In this document: positions 33,368 to 42,380 of the stretch, one piece after another
Layout of the letters: each line of letters opens with the position of its first letter
Numbering within the stretch: position 1 is the first letter of the stretch
Assembly: GCA_001898335.1 (NCBI GenBank)
Contig: MKTS01000001.1
Span: 1-64,000, forward strand
Direction: 5' to 3'
Source of the DNA: Mucilaginibacter sp. 44-25
Lineage (GTDB): Bacteria > Bacteroidota > Bacteroidia > Sphingobacteriales > Sphingobacteriaceae
DNA: 64,000 bases
Program-made: the position numbers and the translations under genes
The notes under the pieces: model-generated
Database searches by the model: none
What the model was told of the DNA's origin: nothing
The model's input: the letters and a program-made list of their open reading frames with translations, nothing else

Positions 33368-33634
33368 ATGGCGAAGGGTGCTGATTATAAAGATGATGAC
33401 GAAGCTAAGCTTAATCAAGAATATAAGCGTCTTGGCGAGCGTATACGTGCGATCAGAATAGCACTGGGATATAGCAGCAGCGAGCGATTCGCCAATGAAA
33501 AGGGACTTTCCAGGGCGCAGTATGCCAAGTACGAAAAGGGAAAGAATTTACAGTACGCCAATCTGCTCAAAGTGACCAAAGCGTTGGAAATCTCCTTAAA
33601 AGACTTTTTTGCAGAAGGGTTTGATCAGCAGTAG
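33368..33634 (+). CDS. XRE-family HTH regulator
   Basis: An 88-residue protein; the HTH_XRE domain spans about 18-78: LGERIRAIRIALGYSSSERF, ANEKGLSRAQYAKYEKGKNL, and a third part LLKVTKALEISLKDFFAEGF. The acidic 15-residue N-terminus precedes it. The type matches small repressors of mobile elements and of restriction or toxin-antitoxin modules. Binding to the dyad at 33303 is inferred. Confidence 0.9.
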   Translation: MAKGADYKDDDEAKLNQEYKRLGERIRAIRIALGYSSSERFANEKGLSRAQYAKYEKGKNLQYANLLKVTKALEISLKDFFAEGFDQQ

Positions 33635-33746
33635 GTCAAACGCGTTTCTCCCGGACATATCCGCCTACCGCGTAAACCGATTATCGGAAGTGTAATCCCT
33701 TTTACCTTCACGAATCAACTGATTATTTGCAGATACCTATTCAGCC

Positions 33747-34070
33747 TTAGCGTTGAGCTCCGATCGGTTTGTAGGGAAGCTCATAGCGGTCGTAGTTCAA
33801 CAACATTTCACGCCACTCCCAAAATCTCCAGGGTTTTAAAGTGAAATTTCGGTATAATTGGCTATCTACTTTTTTTTCGTTTGGATGGCTTGCAAGAAAT
33901 CCTTGATATCTTCGTTTTGCCATATCGAAATTATAACCACCAGATTCCTCTCTGAACGTAAAGCTTTGATTGTAGTTACTATAACGATAATCCTCAATCC
34001 ATAATACTGAAATCGGCGTGATATTTATAATGACAACTATCACAAGAACTGCTATAAATACTTTTTTCAT
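33747..34070 (-). CDS. Small membrane-anchored protein behind the papain-like lipoprotein
   Basis: A 107-residue protein with one N-terminal hydrophobic segment (VFIAVLVIVVIINITPISVL) that serves as an anchor or signal, then a Tyr/Arg/Trp-rich extracytoplasmic domain (RYQGFLASHPNEKK, LKPWRFWEWREMLLNYDRYE). No family recognised. It starts five bases after the stop of the lipoprotein gene, so they are co-expressed. It could be a cognate partner or inhibitor of that lipoprotein. Confidence 0.65.
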   Translation of the reverse strand: MKKVFIAVLVIVVIINITPISVLWIEDYRYSNYNQSFTFREESGGYNFDMAKRRYQGFLASHPNEKKVDSQLYRNFTLKPWRFWEWREMLLNYDRYELPYKPIGAQR

Positions 34071-34075
34071 AGTGG

Positions 34076-35422
34076 CTAATTACATGGTCCGTGATTTTTT
34101 CCGACAATACCTCCGTTAAGATTGGCTCCTCCCGTACTGCCTACCTGCCTGATGGAACTGCCTAGAGCCGAAGGCGTCATACCGGTCAGCCCTAAACCCA
34201 TATTACCCGTCGGATCCGGTAATTTGATGCCACCGGCCAGGCAGGCATTGTATACAAAACTCGTGCAGTTGTATTGGGTCAGGTCATACGTATCCGGCGG
34301 ATGGCTTATGAAATTGACGATCTTCGCAAATTCAGACGCGATGATGGGATAGGAGATGCTGACGTTGTAGGCTAAGTCGCTATTATCCAGTATTTTTGAT
34401 GGCGCATGCATCTTACTCTTACCCGTGGCATCGGGGTAAAAGCCGACCACCTGGGTGATGGTTTGTCCCTGGTAGGTCTTGGTCAAACCGATCGCGGTAT
34501 GTCCAACAGAATTGGTACCAATATTGAATGGCAGGCCTGGTGCCGCCTCCACAACATAAACGGTTATGGTCATCTTAGCACCGATATCCGGCAGCGTGCT
34601 AAAGCAGTTCATATACGACATCGGGTCGATCCTGGCGCTATTTTCACCAGGCAGATTGGCCACGGGCGGAGCGGCATCAGTAGAACCTCCGTTTCCACCA
34701 CCTCCGCCTGCATAGTCGCCACCAGAAGGAACCCCACTTCCACCATAAAAACCGTCATCACCATTGTCATAAGTGCATATTTTCTGCGAGTAAACTACTA
34801 CCTCACCCTGGCCGTTAACATAATTGTCGTCATACCAATTGCACAATTCCATGATCGGTTTAATATCGATCCCTATCGATGAAGTTTTGGTTACACTTTT
34901 TTCAGACGGCCTGATTTGGCCGATGATCTGCCCGTTCGCATACACAAATCCTTTTACTAATCGATAAGAAAGGTCATAAAAAAAGATCCTTCCGCAGAAA
35001 TCAGCTCTATTTACCTTCGTATGACTTTGCAGGTAGATCGGCTCGGGAATTACTTCAAGGATATTTCCAGACAATGTATCAGCCGCAGTTTTGATGATCA
35101 GCAACTTCCTGTAACCAAGCGAATAACCTGCAAATGTTGGTGTGCCATCTAACCCAACAAGACCATAGGTGATTTTTCCATTAGTTACGGATGTAAATCT
35201 TTCCCAGGGAATAGATAGGCCGGAAACTGTAGTAGTTTTTGTGTTCACGGCGGCTTGATCCTGTGGACGCAAAACCAGCAATTGTTTCTCATACCATGAC
35301 TTTGCTTCTTCAATGGTTAAATCCGGTTTCGTTGTTCCAATCACGTCTGCATGATCATTTTCTTTCCTGCAGGCTGCCGTACTGATCACAGCTAAAATTA
35401 TCAACGTCTTTATGTGCTTCAT
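34076..35422 (-). CDS. Lipoprotein with NlpC/papain-like C-terminal domain
   Basis: A 448-residue protein; the signal ends STAAC-RKE, a weak lipobox accepted in Bacteroidota. The N-terminal part (about 35-200) is a domain with 'EEAKSWYEKQL' and strands such as LLIIKTAADTLSGNILEV. A Gly/Ser-rich linker (DGDDGFYGGSGVPSGGDYAG-like) leads to a C-terminal domain of about 170 residues with SVGHTAIGLTK and, later, YDLTQYNCTSFVYNACLAGG. A His-first then Cys order in these contexts matches a permuted papain/NlpC-like fold, so peptidase or amidase activity is possible. Acting outside the inner membrane is implied by the signal. Confidence 0.7.
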   Translation of the reverse strand: MKHIKTLIILAVISTAACRKENDHADVIGTTKPDLTIEEAKSWYEKQLLVLRPQDQAAVNTKTTTVSGLSIPWERFTSVTNGKITYGLVGLDGTPTFAGYSLGYRKLLIIKTAADTLSGNILEVIPEPIYLQSHTKVNRADFCGRIFFYDLSYRLVKGFVYANGQIIGQIRPSEKSVTKTSSIGIDIKPIMELCNWYDDNYVNGQGEVVVYSQKICTYDNGDDGFYGGSGVPSGGDYAGGGGGNGGSTDAAPPVANLPGENSARIDPMSYMNCFSTLPDIGAKMTITVYVVEAAPGLPFNIGTNSVGHTAIGLTKTYQGQTITQVVGFYPDATGKSKMHAPSKILDNSDLAYNVSISYPIIASEFAKIVNFISHPPDTYDLTQYNCTSFVYNACLAGGIKLPDPTGNMGLGLTGMTPSALGSSIRQVGSTGGANLNGGIVGKNHGPCN

Positions 35423-35431
35423 AAATATATT

Positions 35432-36046
35432 TCAGATCTGATTATTGATCGTTTTTTTGACATTTGTCAAATCGCCCCGATTCCCGCGCACCCTGCTCAA
35501 GGTTTCCTGGCTGATTCCGAGGTAAGATGCGATCTGGCCTAATGAAGCTTTTTGAAGGATGCCGGGATGTGTTTCCAATAGCCGTTCATACCTTTCCCTT
35601 GCTGTAAGCGTGCGTAACAGGACCGACCTCTCTTCCGATAATTGGTAATATTTTTCAGTGACGATGCGCCCTGTGTAATTGTATTCGGGGAAGTCCGCGT
35701 AGATGCCTTGTAATTGGTTCCAGGTCATCGATAGTAATTCACTGTCCTCCAATAATTCGATGTTTTCCGCAGCGGATTGCTGTGTATAAAAGCTGTAAAC
35801 TGAGATCATCAGTTCGCCTTTGCCCATAAACCATGAGGTGCATTCCCTGCCTTCCCTGGTAAAGTAATAAGCCCTTGCGAAGCCCTTATTAATAAAATAG
35901 ATTTTCTGTGATTTTTGCCCTTCGCGGAGTAAATGGTGTTTACGCGGCCAATGTTCTTCCCTCAGTGTTTCCCTGAACCGCTGATCAAGTGCGGCCGATA
36001 ACGGGGAGATAAAATTAAGCGTTTGTATCAGCAAATCTACATTCAT
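35432..36046 (-). CDS. Crp/Fnr-family regulator
   Basis: A 204-residue protein. The cyclic-nucleotide-binding-like beta barrel (about 30-125) contains 'HHLLREGQKSQKIYFINKGF' and 'GRECTSWFMGKGELMISVYS'. The winged HTH at the end has 'ASLGQIASYLGISQETLSRV'. The ligand-binding Arg of true CRP is not conserved; many Bacteroidota members are ligand-orphan. It sits nine bases upstream of the lipoprotein gene, so it may be in one operon with it. Confidence 0.9.
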   Translation of the reverse strand: MNVDLLIQTLNFISPLSAALDQRFRETLREEHWPRKHHLLREGQKSQKIYFINKGFARAYYFTREGRECTSWFMGKGELMISVYSFYTQQSAAENIELLEDSELLSMTWNQLQGIYADFPEYNYTGRIVTEKYYQLSEERSVLLRTLTARERYERLLETHPGILQKASLGQIASYLGISQETLSRVRGNRGDLTNVKKTINNQI

Positions 36047-36276
36047 GATCTATGCATCAAACATTTTGACAAAAATCAAAGCAATCGCTTGCTTATGCAA
36101 TTTACTTTGTGATTAATAAAAAGTTGCTTAATAATTAACAGTAAAATTTTTAATTTATTATCCGTTTTGAGGTCGCGATTTAACAGGCTGTTGAGAAGAG
36201 TTAGAACACGAAATGGATATCCTCTTAATTAATAGAAAGAAGAAATACATATCAAACTCATTTAAAACTGACCGCT

Positions 36277-37110
36277 ATGGATGATAAAATGCTAAACATG
36301 CAAGCAGAGGTTGAAAATCAACTGACTGCTTTGGATGGCCTCGATGAGGTAGAAAAATTCCGCAAATCTCTTGTTATTATTGATTCCGGATTGAAAATGC
36401 TAATTGATCAAGTTAGAAACACTGGCTTCAAAAATGCCACGGAAGAAGTGATTTTTTTTAAAACTGTGTATCCACCAATGGCGGCACTAAGGATCGGGGC
36501 CTGTATTCGTTACAACTTGTATTTGAACAGACCATTGGGAACAAAAGACGGGCAGAATGATTATTTGAAGGAGATTTTGCAAGGATTGCAAAATTTCATC
36601 GCTATGAACTCTTTTTACTATCAATATTATAAACGCCGCGATACGGAAATGGATTACACCTATTTCACTCGTTCATCGAATTCGATGCTATTGCCAATAA
36701 TTGAATATATTCCGGGCGAGCAGGATTTGTCAACACCAATGAGTGGTCTGTTCGCCAAGTTTATCGCTTATGAGGTCATACAGGTCATGTTAGTGAAGGA
36801 AATAGATCAATCTAACAGCCCTTTAAAGGGACAAGACATAGCTGAACGCAATAAGGGCCTGCGTTGGACGGGCGAGGTTGTCAATCTGGTTGAACTGGCT
36901 TACGGTATATGGCTTACCGGTCAGTTAAATGACGGCAATGCAAGCCTCAACCAGATCGTTGCCTGGCTTGAATCAAACCTTGATGTCAAAATTGGTATCG
37001 CGCAGCGCCGTTTTACCGAAATTTCTGCGAGGAAGCGGCTTCCTGTTACCCACTTCATCGATAGGATGAGCGCTGCGATCATGGAAAAAGCCGATGCAAG
37101 TAACCAGTAA
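36277..37110 (+). CDS. RteC-like protein of a mobile element
   Basis: A 277-residue soluble protein with the RteC pattern: 'EVIFFKTVYPPMAALRIGAC', 'NDYLKEILQGLQNFIAMNSF', 'YYQYYKRRDTEMDYTYFTRS', and later 'GEVVNLVELAYGIWLTGQLN'. RteC proteins in CTnDOT-type elements promote excision by activating the excision genes. The neighbours support this: an excisionase-like HTH and a tyrosine recombinase follow. It is preceded by 230 AT-rich bases that should hold its promoter. Confidence 0.8.
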   Translation: MDDKMLNMQAEVENQLTALDGLDEVEKFRKSLVIIDSGLKMLIDQVRNTGFKNATEEVIFFKTVYPPMAALRIGACIRYNLYLNRPLGTKDGQNDYLKEILQGLQNFIAMNSFYYQYYKRRDTEMDYTYFTRSSNSMLLPIIEYIPGEQDLSTPMSGLFAKFIAYEVIQVMLVKEIDQSNSPLKGQDIAERNKGLRWTGEVVNLVELAYGIWLTGQLNDGNASLNQIVAWLESNLDVKIGIAQRRFTEISARKRLPVTHFIDRMSAAIMEKADASNQ

Positions 37111-37285
37111 GCAAATCTGGGTAGTCAAATAAAGGAATTAGTGGCTATCCCCCTGATCGAAAGCGATTACACTGCGATTGTTGAAGATTGATCATCAGTC
37201 ACGGCGTGATCAGGTGAATTAATAATTTTCGGTAGTACCGAGATACTAAAGAAACTCTGCGGTGAGAAAAGATAAACTTTGCGGT

Positions 37286-37627
37286 ATGGAACCATTCAAT
37301 TTCAATGAATTGCCGGAGGTTATTCGAAAGCTTTTTGAAAAAGTCGAATCGATCGAACAGACCATGCTTCATCTCAAACCGGAAGTGACCGAGAAAGACG
37401 ACCTGCTCAACGTAGAAGAGGCGGCAGCATTTCTGAAAATTTCAGCAGCATCACTATATACTAAAGTTAGCCGGAAAGAAATCCCTTTTTCAAAGCCAGG
37501 AAAAAGGCTATACTTTAGTCGCTCAGATCTGCAGGAGTGGGTAAATAGCAGTAAACATAAAACCGGGACGGAAATACGTTCACTGCTAAGTAAATCAAAT
37601 TCAAGGAATCGTAACAGATTTATTTAG
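37286..37627 (+). CDS. Excisionase-type HTH protein (HTH_17)
   Basis: The ATG at 37286 gives 113 residues (MEPFNFNELPEVIRKLFEKV...). A coiled coil at 10-35 is followed by the MerR-like HTH_17 domain at about 45-95: DLLNVEEAAAFLKISAASLY, TKVSRKEIPFSKPGKRLYFS and RSDLQEWV. This is the domain of excisionases and related directionality factors in Bacteroidota elements. Its 3' end overlaps the convergent integrase gene by eight bases. A GTG at 37262 is a less likely start. Confidence 0.88.
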   Translation: MEPFNFNELPEVIRKLFEKVESIEQTMLHLKPEVTEKDDLLNVEEAAAFLKISAASLYTKVSRKEIPFSKPGKRLYFSRSDLQEWVNSSKHKTGTEIRSLLSKSNSRNRNRFI

Positions 37628-38774
37628 GCTGATTTATTCGCTTATTGTCTCTTTTCATACTTTTTAAGTTCAGCTTTATTCTACCTGCCGCTTCGATTTT
37701 CATTTTATCTTTCACTTTAGTATAGATTAGCGTTGTTTTAATGCTCTTATGGCCGAGCATTTTTGAAACAGTAAGCAATTCGGTACCCGCCTCCAGCTGA
37801 AGAGTCGCATAAGTATGCCGGAAACTATGAAATGTTATGTTCTTCGTGATTCCTGCGTTGAGCAGCCAGTCTTTGAAACATAACCGCATACTTGAATAGG
37901 CCAGGCCGGCAAATACACGATCTCCCGGTTGTCCACGTTTACCCATTACATCAACAGCCTGGTCAGAAATAGGTAATATTTCGGCACCCTCGGTTTTTTC
38001 CTGGGTAAACTGTAAATAATACCTCCCGGGAGTACCGCGAACTTCTGACCAGTACATCGTTTGGATGTCTGAAAAACGCAATCCGGTCAAGCCCGAACAT
38101 ATAGCAGCACGTTTGATCAGGTCGGATTTTGAGGGAGTGTCCACGAGCCGCTGAAATTCTTCCAGTTCGAGCTGTTCCCGGTGTGTTTCTTTCAGTTTTA
38201 TCGGATCGACCTGATTATGCAGATCGATAGTTAGCAACCCTTTTTTATAGGCACGTTTCAACGTATTCCTGAATTTTGCAAAATAACTAGCGGCGGTATT
38301 CCGGGATATGGATCTGCCGCGCCTGCTGATGCCTGGCCCACCCAGCATAAAGTTCTTATAATCTTCGCACAAAAATTCGTCCAGATCGTTAAATAGCAGA
38401 TCGTGACCGGCAAAGGCAATAAAATAACGGAAAGACATGGCGTTATTGTCGCAGTCTGAATTAGTTTTATTACATATAAATTCCCTGAAATAATCCACAA
38501 AGCTTGCTGAACGATCCCTGTCTGATACAAAGCCATATTTTCTGTTTTGAATATCCAGCAGTCTGGATGCCCGTAAATGCTCAACCAATTCCATAGTTTC
38601 AGCATTATGCCGCCTTTGAAGGATATTTGCGGGCTTTTCATATGTGAATAGATCTAAAAACTCATAGCGTTGCGGCTTGCCGGTCTTAGGATTTCGGAGC
38701 GGCGGAGAATAATCAAGATATATAGATTGACGGCCTTTAGTTAAGGCCTTTTTACGAATGTGTACTTTAGCCAT
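37620..38774 (-). CDS. Tyrosine recombinase / site-specific integrase
   Basis: A 384-residue phage-type integrase. It has an N-terminal arm-binding region ([20 protein letters not shown]), a SAM-like core-binding domain (about 95-185) and a catalytic domain with the conserved residues: Arg in [21 protein letters not shown] (His-x-x-Arg), LGHKSIKTT (His) and the nucleophile in YTKVKDKM. All of R-H-R-H-Y are present, so it should be active. It overlaps the start of the HTH gene upstream by eight bases. Its presence next to mnmE suggests integration near that gene's 3' end. Confidence 0.94.
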   Translation of the reverse strand: MAKVHIRKKALTKGRQSIYLDYSPPLRNPKTGKPQRYEFLDLFTYEKPANILQRRHNAETMELVEHLRASRLLDIQNRKYGFVSDRDRSASFVDYFREFICNKTNSDCDNNAMSFRYFIAFAGHDLLFNDLDEFLCEDYKNFMLGGPGISRRGRSISRNTAASYFAKFRNTLKRAYKKGLLTIDLHNQVDPIKLKETHREQLELEEFQRLVDTPSKSDLIKRAAICSGLTGLRFSDIQTMYWSEVRGTPGRYYLQFTQEKTEGAEILPISDQAVDVMGKRGQPGDRVFAGLAYSSMRLCFKDWLLNAGITKNITFHSFRHTYATLQLEAGTELLTVSKMLGHKSIKTTLIYTKVKDKMKIEAAGRIKLNLKSMKRDNKRINQPK

Positions 38775-39336
38775 TTCGTGTTTTTACAGTGAATATCCTG
38801 TCCAGGTCTGCTTTGGCTACATAAGTATACCAGCCATCCTGAAACTTGAACAGGTTATTCCGTTTAATGATCCGGAAAAGCGCCCCCTCTGAAATATTAA
38901 ACTTTTTCTGCGCTTCCGCCATATGATAGCATTCCGAGATCGGTGGAGGTTTGAGCTCCTTCAGTTGAACTACCGGAGGTAGTTCAAATAACTTGTCTAT
39001 GTCCTTCCGATATATAAGGGTTTTTCTTTTTGACAGGTTAATTGCGTTGAGTTTGCCTATGTTGATCAAATGATAGATCATTTTATCGGATGCTCTCAGA
39101 AGTTTTGCAGCTTTTTTGACGTTTAGGAATTCAGCAGACGTCCCGTCCTGGTCTTTTGCATTCATGACCTTTTTTACGACTTCGTCCAATACCGCCGTTT
39201 TCTCGTTACGTTCCTTTGCTTTGTTACTCCGCTTATTGCAGAGCTTACTGCAAAACCTCGTGACGGTGGTCCTTGCTTGAAACACATTGCCACACTGCTC
39301 ACATATCCTATTTACTGTAAAATTTGAACTCATCAC
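38767..39336 (-). CDS. Zinc-finger plus double HTH_17 regulator of the integrase module
   Basis: A 189-residue protein. The N-terminus has a four-Cys zinc motif ([22 protein letters not shown]). Two HTH_17-like parts follow: [20 protein letters not shown] with [17 protein letters not shown], and [20 protein letters not shown] with [11 protein letters not shown]. Such proteins accompany tyrosine integrases in Sphingobacteriaceae islands and probably bind the att region. It is the promoter-proximal gene of the integrase operon, with the repeat array just upstream. Confidence 0.85.
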   Translation of the reverse strand: MMSSNFTVNRICEQCGNVFQARTTVTRFCSKLCNKRSNKAKERNEKTAVLDEVVKKVMNAKDQDGTSAEFLNVKKAAKLLRASDKMIYHLINIGKLNAINLSKRKTLIYRKDIDKLFELPPVVQLKELKPPPISECYHMAEAQKKFNISEGALFRIIKRNNLFKFQDGWYTYVAKADLDRIFTVKTRNG

Positions 39337-39433
39337 AATTCAGCTTTTTGCGTACTCCAATTTTTTTGCATACCAATCACAGGGCGATAATTTCGCCTTT
39401 TTCAAACCATTAATAATCAGATTATTACCTCGC

Positions 39434-39466
39434 TTTGGAGAAATAACCGGCGACGTAACTACTGAT
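39434..39466 (+). repeat. Diverged fragment of the mnmE 3' end, inverted
   Basis: GGAGAAATAACCGGCG (39437-39452) is identical to a stretch in the 3' part of mnmE (rc of about 39805-39820). The following bases translate FGEITGDVTTDE in the same frame as mnmE's LGEITGAVTTDD, with mainly synonymous differences. It lies about 350 bases from the original and in opposite orientation. No other part of mnmE is present. It may be a trace of an earlier integration event at mnmE. Confidence 0.6.
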
Positions 39467-39503
39467 GAAGGGGAAATTAATCATCGGTTGTTATGTCACC
39501 CAG

Positions 39504-39581
39504 TTTTAGGGGTAATTAAGCGTATATAAGGCGCAATAAGCGGAAATAAGGGTATATAAGCGACTTAATTTCTCCCTAAAA
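39504..39581. repeat. Phased TAAG repeats within an inverted repeat (candidate att arm or origin)
   Basis: Five contiguous 10-base units end in TAAG: ggtaatTAAG, cgtataTAAG, gcgcaaTAAG, cggaaaTAAG and ggtataTAAG (39511-39560). They are bounded by an inverted repeat: TTTTAGGG-gt-AATTAAG (39504-39520) and CTTAATT-tct-CCCTAAAA (39564-39581). The 10-base period places all units on one helix face. It lies between the integrase operon and mnmE, where arm-type integrase or excisionase sites would be expected. Confidence 0.65.
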
Positions 39582-39745
39582 ATCTCGTCTCATATTTTTT
39601 TGGTTTTGAGTAACAAGATAGTACCAAAAATAAGAAATACATTGCCAATTATCCAAGAATATGGATAAGTAAAAATCACATAAGTTATTAACAATCAGTT
39701 ATTTAATTGTCGTTAATTGTCGGTGTTTTGGGTTGTTTTAAGGGG
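39582..39745. other. AT-rich intergenic end of the island next to mnmE
   Basis: No gene is seen. The stretch is AT-rich with short dyads (GTTATTAACAATCAGTTATTTAATTG) and ends at the mnmE stop. It is a plausible boundary between the mobile module and the conserved chromosome. Confidence 0.4.
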
Positions 39746-41110
39746 TCACTTTCCGATACAGAACTTACTAAATATATTCTCCAGCAGATCGTCTGTAGTA
39801 ACAGCGCCGGTTATTTCTCCTAAGTAGTGCAGCGCTTGTTTAATGTCCATCGCCAGGAAATCGGACGTGACATCGTTTATTCCGTTGAGTACCCGGGTGA
39901 GGGCTTCCTCCGTTTTTTGCAGGGCTTCCAGGTGGCGTATATTGGTTACCAGTGTTTCGTTCCCGCTTAGCTGGTCTTTTATGGCCGCGCTGTATATACT
40001 GGCTTTTAGCTCATCAATATGCTGTTTTTCTTTGGCGGATATAATGATCGCCTTATCGGTGTGAGGAAGGTTTAATAATTCTTCCTGGTTCAGCAGGTCG
40101 GCTTTGTTGGCTATTACCAGCATGGTTACGCCGGGGTGCTGCAGGCTTTCCAGGTCATTGTTTAATTCCTCCATGGTAATTTGCGCGGCATCAAACACAT
40201 AAAGCAACAATGCCGACTGCCTGATCTTTTCCATGGTGCGTTGTACGCCTATTTGCTCAATGGTGTCTGTGGCTTCGCGGATACCTGCGGTGTCAATCAG
40301 CCGGAAGTTAATGCCCTGTATGTTCAGCACCTCCTCAATGGTATCCCGGGTGGTGCCGGCGATGTGGCTTACTATAGCACGTTCTTCGTTCAGCAGGGCG
40401 TTCAGCAGGGTAGATTTACCCGCGTTGGGCCTGCCGGCTATTACTGTATTCACGCCATTTTTAATGGCGTTGCCCAATTCAAACGATTGTATAAGGCTGC
40501 TGATGATGCGGATGATGGTATGGATGAGTTGCTTTAGTTGATCGCGATTGGCAAACTCCACATCTTCTTCAGCAAAGTCTAACTCCAGTTCAATAAGTGA
40601 GGCAAATTGTACCAATTGCTCGCGCAACTGGGCTAACTGGTTACTAAAGCCACCACGTAATTGTTGCAGGGCTACTTGCTGAGAGGCCTTAGAGTTAGAG
40701 GCGATCAGATCGGCCACTGCTTCTGCCTGTGACAGATCCAGCTGTCCGTTTAGGAATGCGCGTAGGGTAAATTCACCCGCTTTTGCTGCCCGTGCGCCTT
40801 TTTTGATCAACAATTTAATAACAGATTCAATAATGTAGTTAGAACCATGGCAGGATATCTCAACCACGTTTTCTCGGGTGTAAGATTTAGGCCCTACAAA
40901 TAGCGCTACCACCACCTCATCCAGTATCAGTTCACCATCGGTAATAGCGCCGTAATGCAGTGTATGGGTAGCCTGTTTGGTAAGGTCTTTTCCCTTAAAA
41001 ACACGGTTGGCAATATGTATGGCATCCGGTCCGGAGAGGCGTATAACCCCTATGGCGCCAGCGCCGCTGGGGGTTGCAAGGGCTACAATGGTATCTTCGT
41101 TATTGGTCAT
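39746..41110 (-). CDS. mnmE: tRNA uridine-5-carboxymethylaminomethyl synthesis GTPase MnmE
   Basis: A 454-residue protein of standard length. The N-terminal tetrahydrofolate-binding domain starts EDTIVALATPSGAGAIGVIR. The helical domain is interrupted by the G domain at about 220-380 with GRPNAGKSTLLNALL (P-loop), GTTRDT, DTAGIRE and NKAD (NKADLL). The C-terminus ends FCIGK, which carries the conserved catalytic Cys. With MnmG it makes the cmnm5 group of wobble U34 in tRNAs. The 3' end is intact despite the integrase next to it. Confidence 0.97.
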   Translation of the reverse strand: MTNNEDTIVALATPSGAGAIGVIRLSGPDAIHIANRVFKGKDLTKQATHTLHYGAITDGELILDEVVVALFVGPKSYTRENVVEISCHGSNYIIESVIKLLIKKGARAAKAGEFTLRAFLNGQLDLSQAEAVADLIASNSKASQQVALQQLRGGFSNQLAQLREQLVQFASLIELELDFAEEDVEFANRDQLKQLIHTIIRIISSLIQSFELGNAIKNGVNTVIAGRPNAGKSTLLNALLNEERAIVSHIAGTTRDTIEEVLNIQGINFRLIDTAGIREATDTIEQIGVQRTMEKIRQSALLLYVFDAAQITMEELNNDLESLQHPGVTMLVIANKADLLNQEELLNLPHTDKAIIISAKEKQHIDELKASIYSAAIKDQLSGNETLVTNIRHLEALQKTEEALTRVLNGINDVTSDFLAMDIKQALHYLGEITGAVTTDDLLENIFSKFCIGK

Positions 41111-41249
41111 GAGCGTGGCCGGTAATATAATATTCGGCTGTGCGAATTTCGGTATTTCCGTTGAATGTTATGTTGTTGATGTGCCATAAACCATTTCAAC
41201 ATAAAGAGTATCTTAAACCATTCATCAAAAGTTTTACCTTCGTACAGTT

Positions 41250-42308
41250 ATGATCACTTTTTTTGAAGCTTCGCTCGATACCATATCCGTTCATCATGTA
41301 GGTAACCAGTCTCAGGGCGAAATGTACGCGCTTTCACAACAACCTCTTAATCTAAAGGACGATGTAATACCCGCTTTGCTGCTCCAGTATTTTTTGAAAC
41401 CGTTTGAAAAAGTGAACGAGGTTTACCACCTGATGCATAGCAGTGGAGACCTCGCACTAAACGAGATCCATCATTTTGTAAGTGAAGTTTTTGATGATAA
41501 AACAAAGTTTCATGCCACATCTGAACAGATAGCTAAACACCTGCATGCTTCGGGCACACACCCTAACATAAAAGCGGGCGAGTTGTACGTGGTGTATTTT
41601 AACCAGGTGCAGATAGAGGGGGAGCTTTTGGACGCCATAGGGATATTCAAATCAGAAAATAAAGAAACCTACCTTAAGGTATATCCGGATGCAGGCGGCT
41701 TCGCGGTAGATTACGAGCAGGATGCCATCAATATCAATAAACTGGATAAAGGGGTGCTGGTTTTTAACGTGGAAAAAGAAAACGGTTACAAAGTGGTTGT
41801 GGTGGATAAAACTACTGCAGGGCAGGACGCTGCAGTTTACTGGAAGGACGATTTTTTACAATTAAAGATCCGTAACGATAGCTTCAACCAAACCAGCAAT
41901 GCTTTAGGTGTTTACAAAAATTTTGTAACCAATAAGCTTGATGAAGAGTTTGAAATGACCAAGGCCGACAAGATAGACCTGCTCAACCGGTCAATGAAGT
42001 ATTTTAAGGAGAAGGAAACCTTCGACCTGGATGAGTTTGCGGAGGAGGTAATCAGCAACCCTGGGGCAATTGAATCATTCAAGAATTTTAAAAACAATTA
42101 TGAAGAGGAGTTTGATACCAAAATCGCCGACACTTTTGAAATATCAGACAATGCCGTTAAAAAGCAGGCAAGGGTGTACAAAAGCGTTTTAAAGCTTGAC
42201 AAAAACTTCCATATCTACATACATGGTAATAAAGAACTGATAGAGAAGGGCTTTGATGATGGTAAAGCCATGAATTACTACAAGGTATACTTTAACCAGG
42301 AAGCTTAG
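41250..42308 (+). CDS. Nucleoid-associated protein (NdpA/YejK family)
   Basis: A 352-residue protein starting MITFFEASLDTISVHHVGNQ. The family pattern of 37kDa nucleoid-associated proteins is visible in 'LLQYFLKPFEKVNEVYHLMH', 'NEIHHFVSEVFDD' and 'LYVVYFNQVQIEGELLDAIG'. It has no signal or membrane segment. The Bacteroidota form is often annotated this way; DNA binding is known for E. coli YejK, not shown here. A TACCTTCG element at about 41233-41240 is a good promoter -7 match just before the start. Confidence 0.88.
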   Translation: MITFFEASLDTISVHHVGNQSQGEMYALSQQPLNLKDDVIPALLLQYFLKPFEKVNEVYHLMHSSGDLALNEIHHFVSEVFDDKTKFHATSEQIAKHLHASGTHPNIKAGELYVVYFNQVQIEGELLDAIGIFKSENKETYLKVYPDAGGFAVDYEQDAININKLDKGVLVFNVEKENGYKVVVVDKTTAGQDAAVYWKDDFLQLKIRNDSFNQTSNALGVYKNFVTNKLDEEFEMTKADKIDLLNRSMKYFKEKETFDLDEFAEEVISNPGAIESFKNFKNNYEEEFDTKIADTFEISDNAVKKQARVYKSVLKLDKNFHIYIHGNKELIEKGFDDGKAMNYYKVYFNQEA

Positions 42309-42380
42309 CAGAATATAATCTATTTAGCGTTTAAACCATTTCTTTAAGGTGTGGTCATATTTGCATATACCTACAACTTT

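Noticed and set aside
39287..39529. 80-aa plus-strand ORF containing GEITGDVTTDE
   Set aside because: Only about 12 residues resemble MnmE; the rest is non-coding-like and antisense to the HTH gene start. Kept as a repeat fragment instead.
39700..39760. tRNA gene as integration target
   Set aside because: No cloverleaf or CCA-proximal motif is visible near the integrase; the adjacent conserved gene is mnmE.
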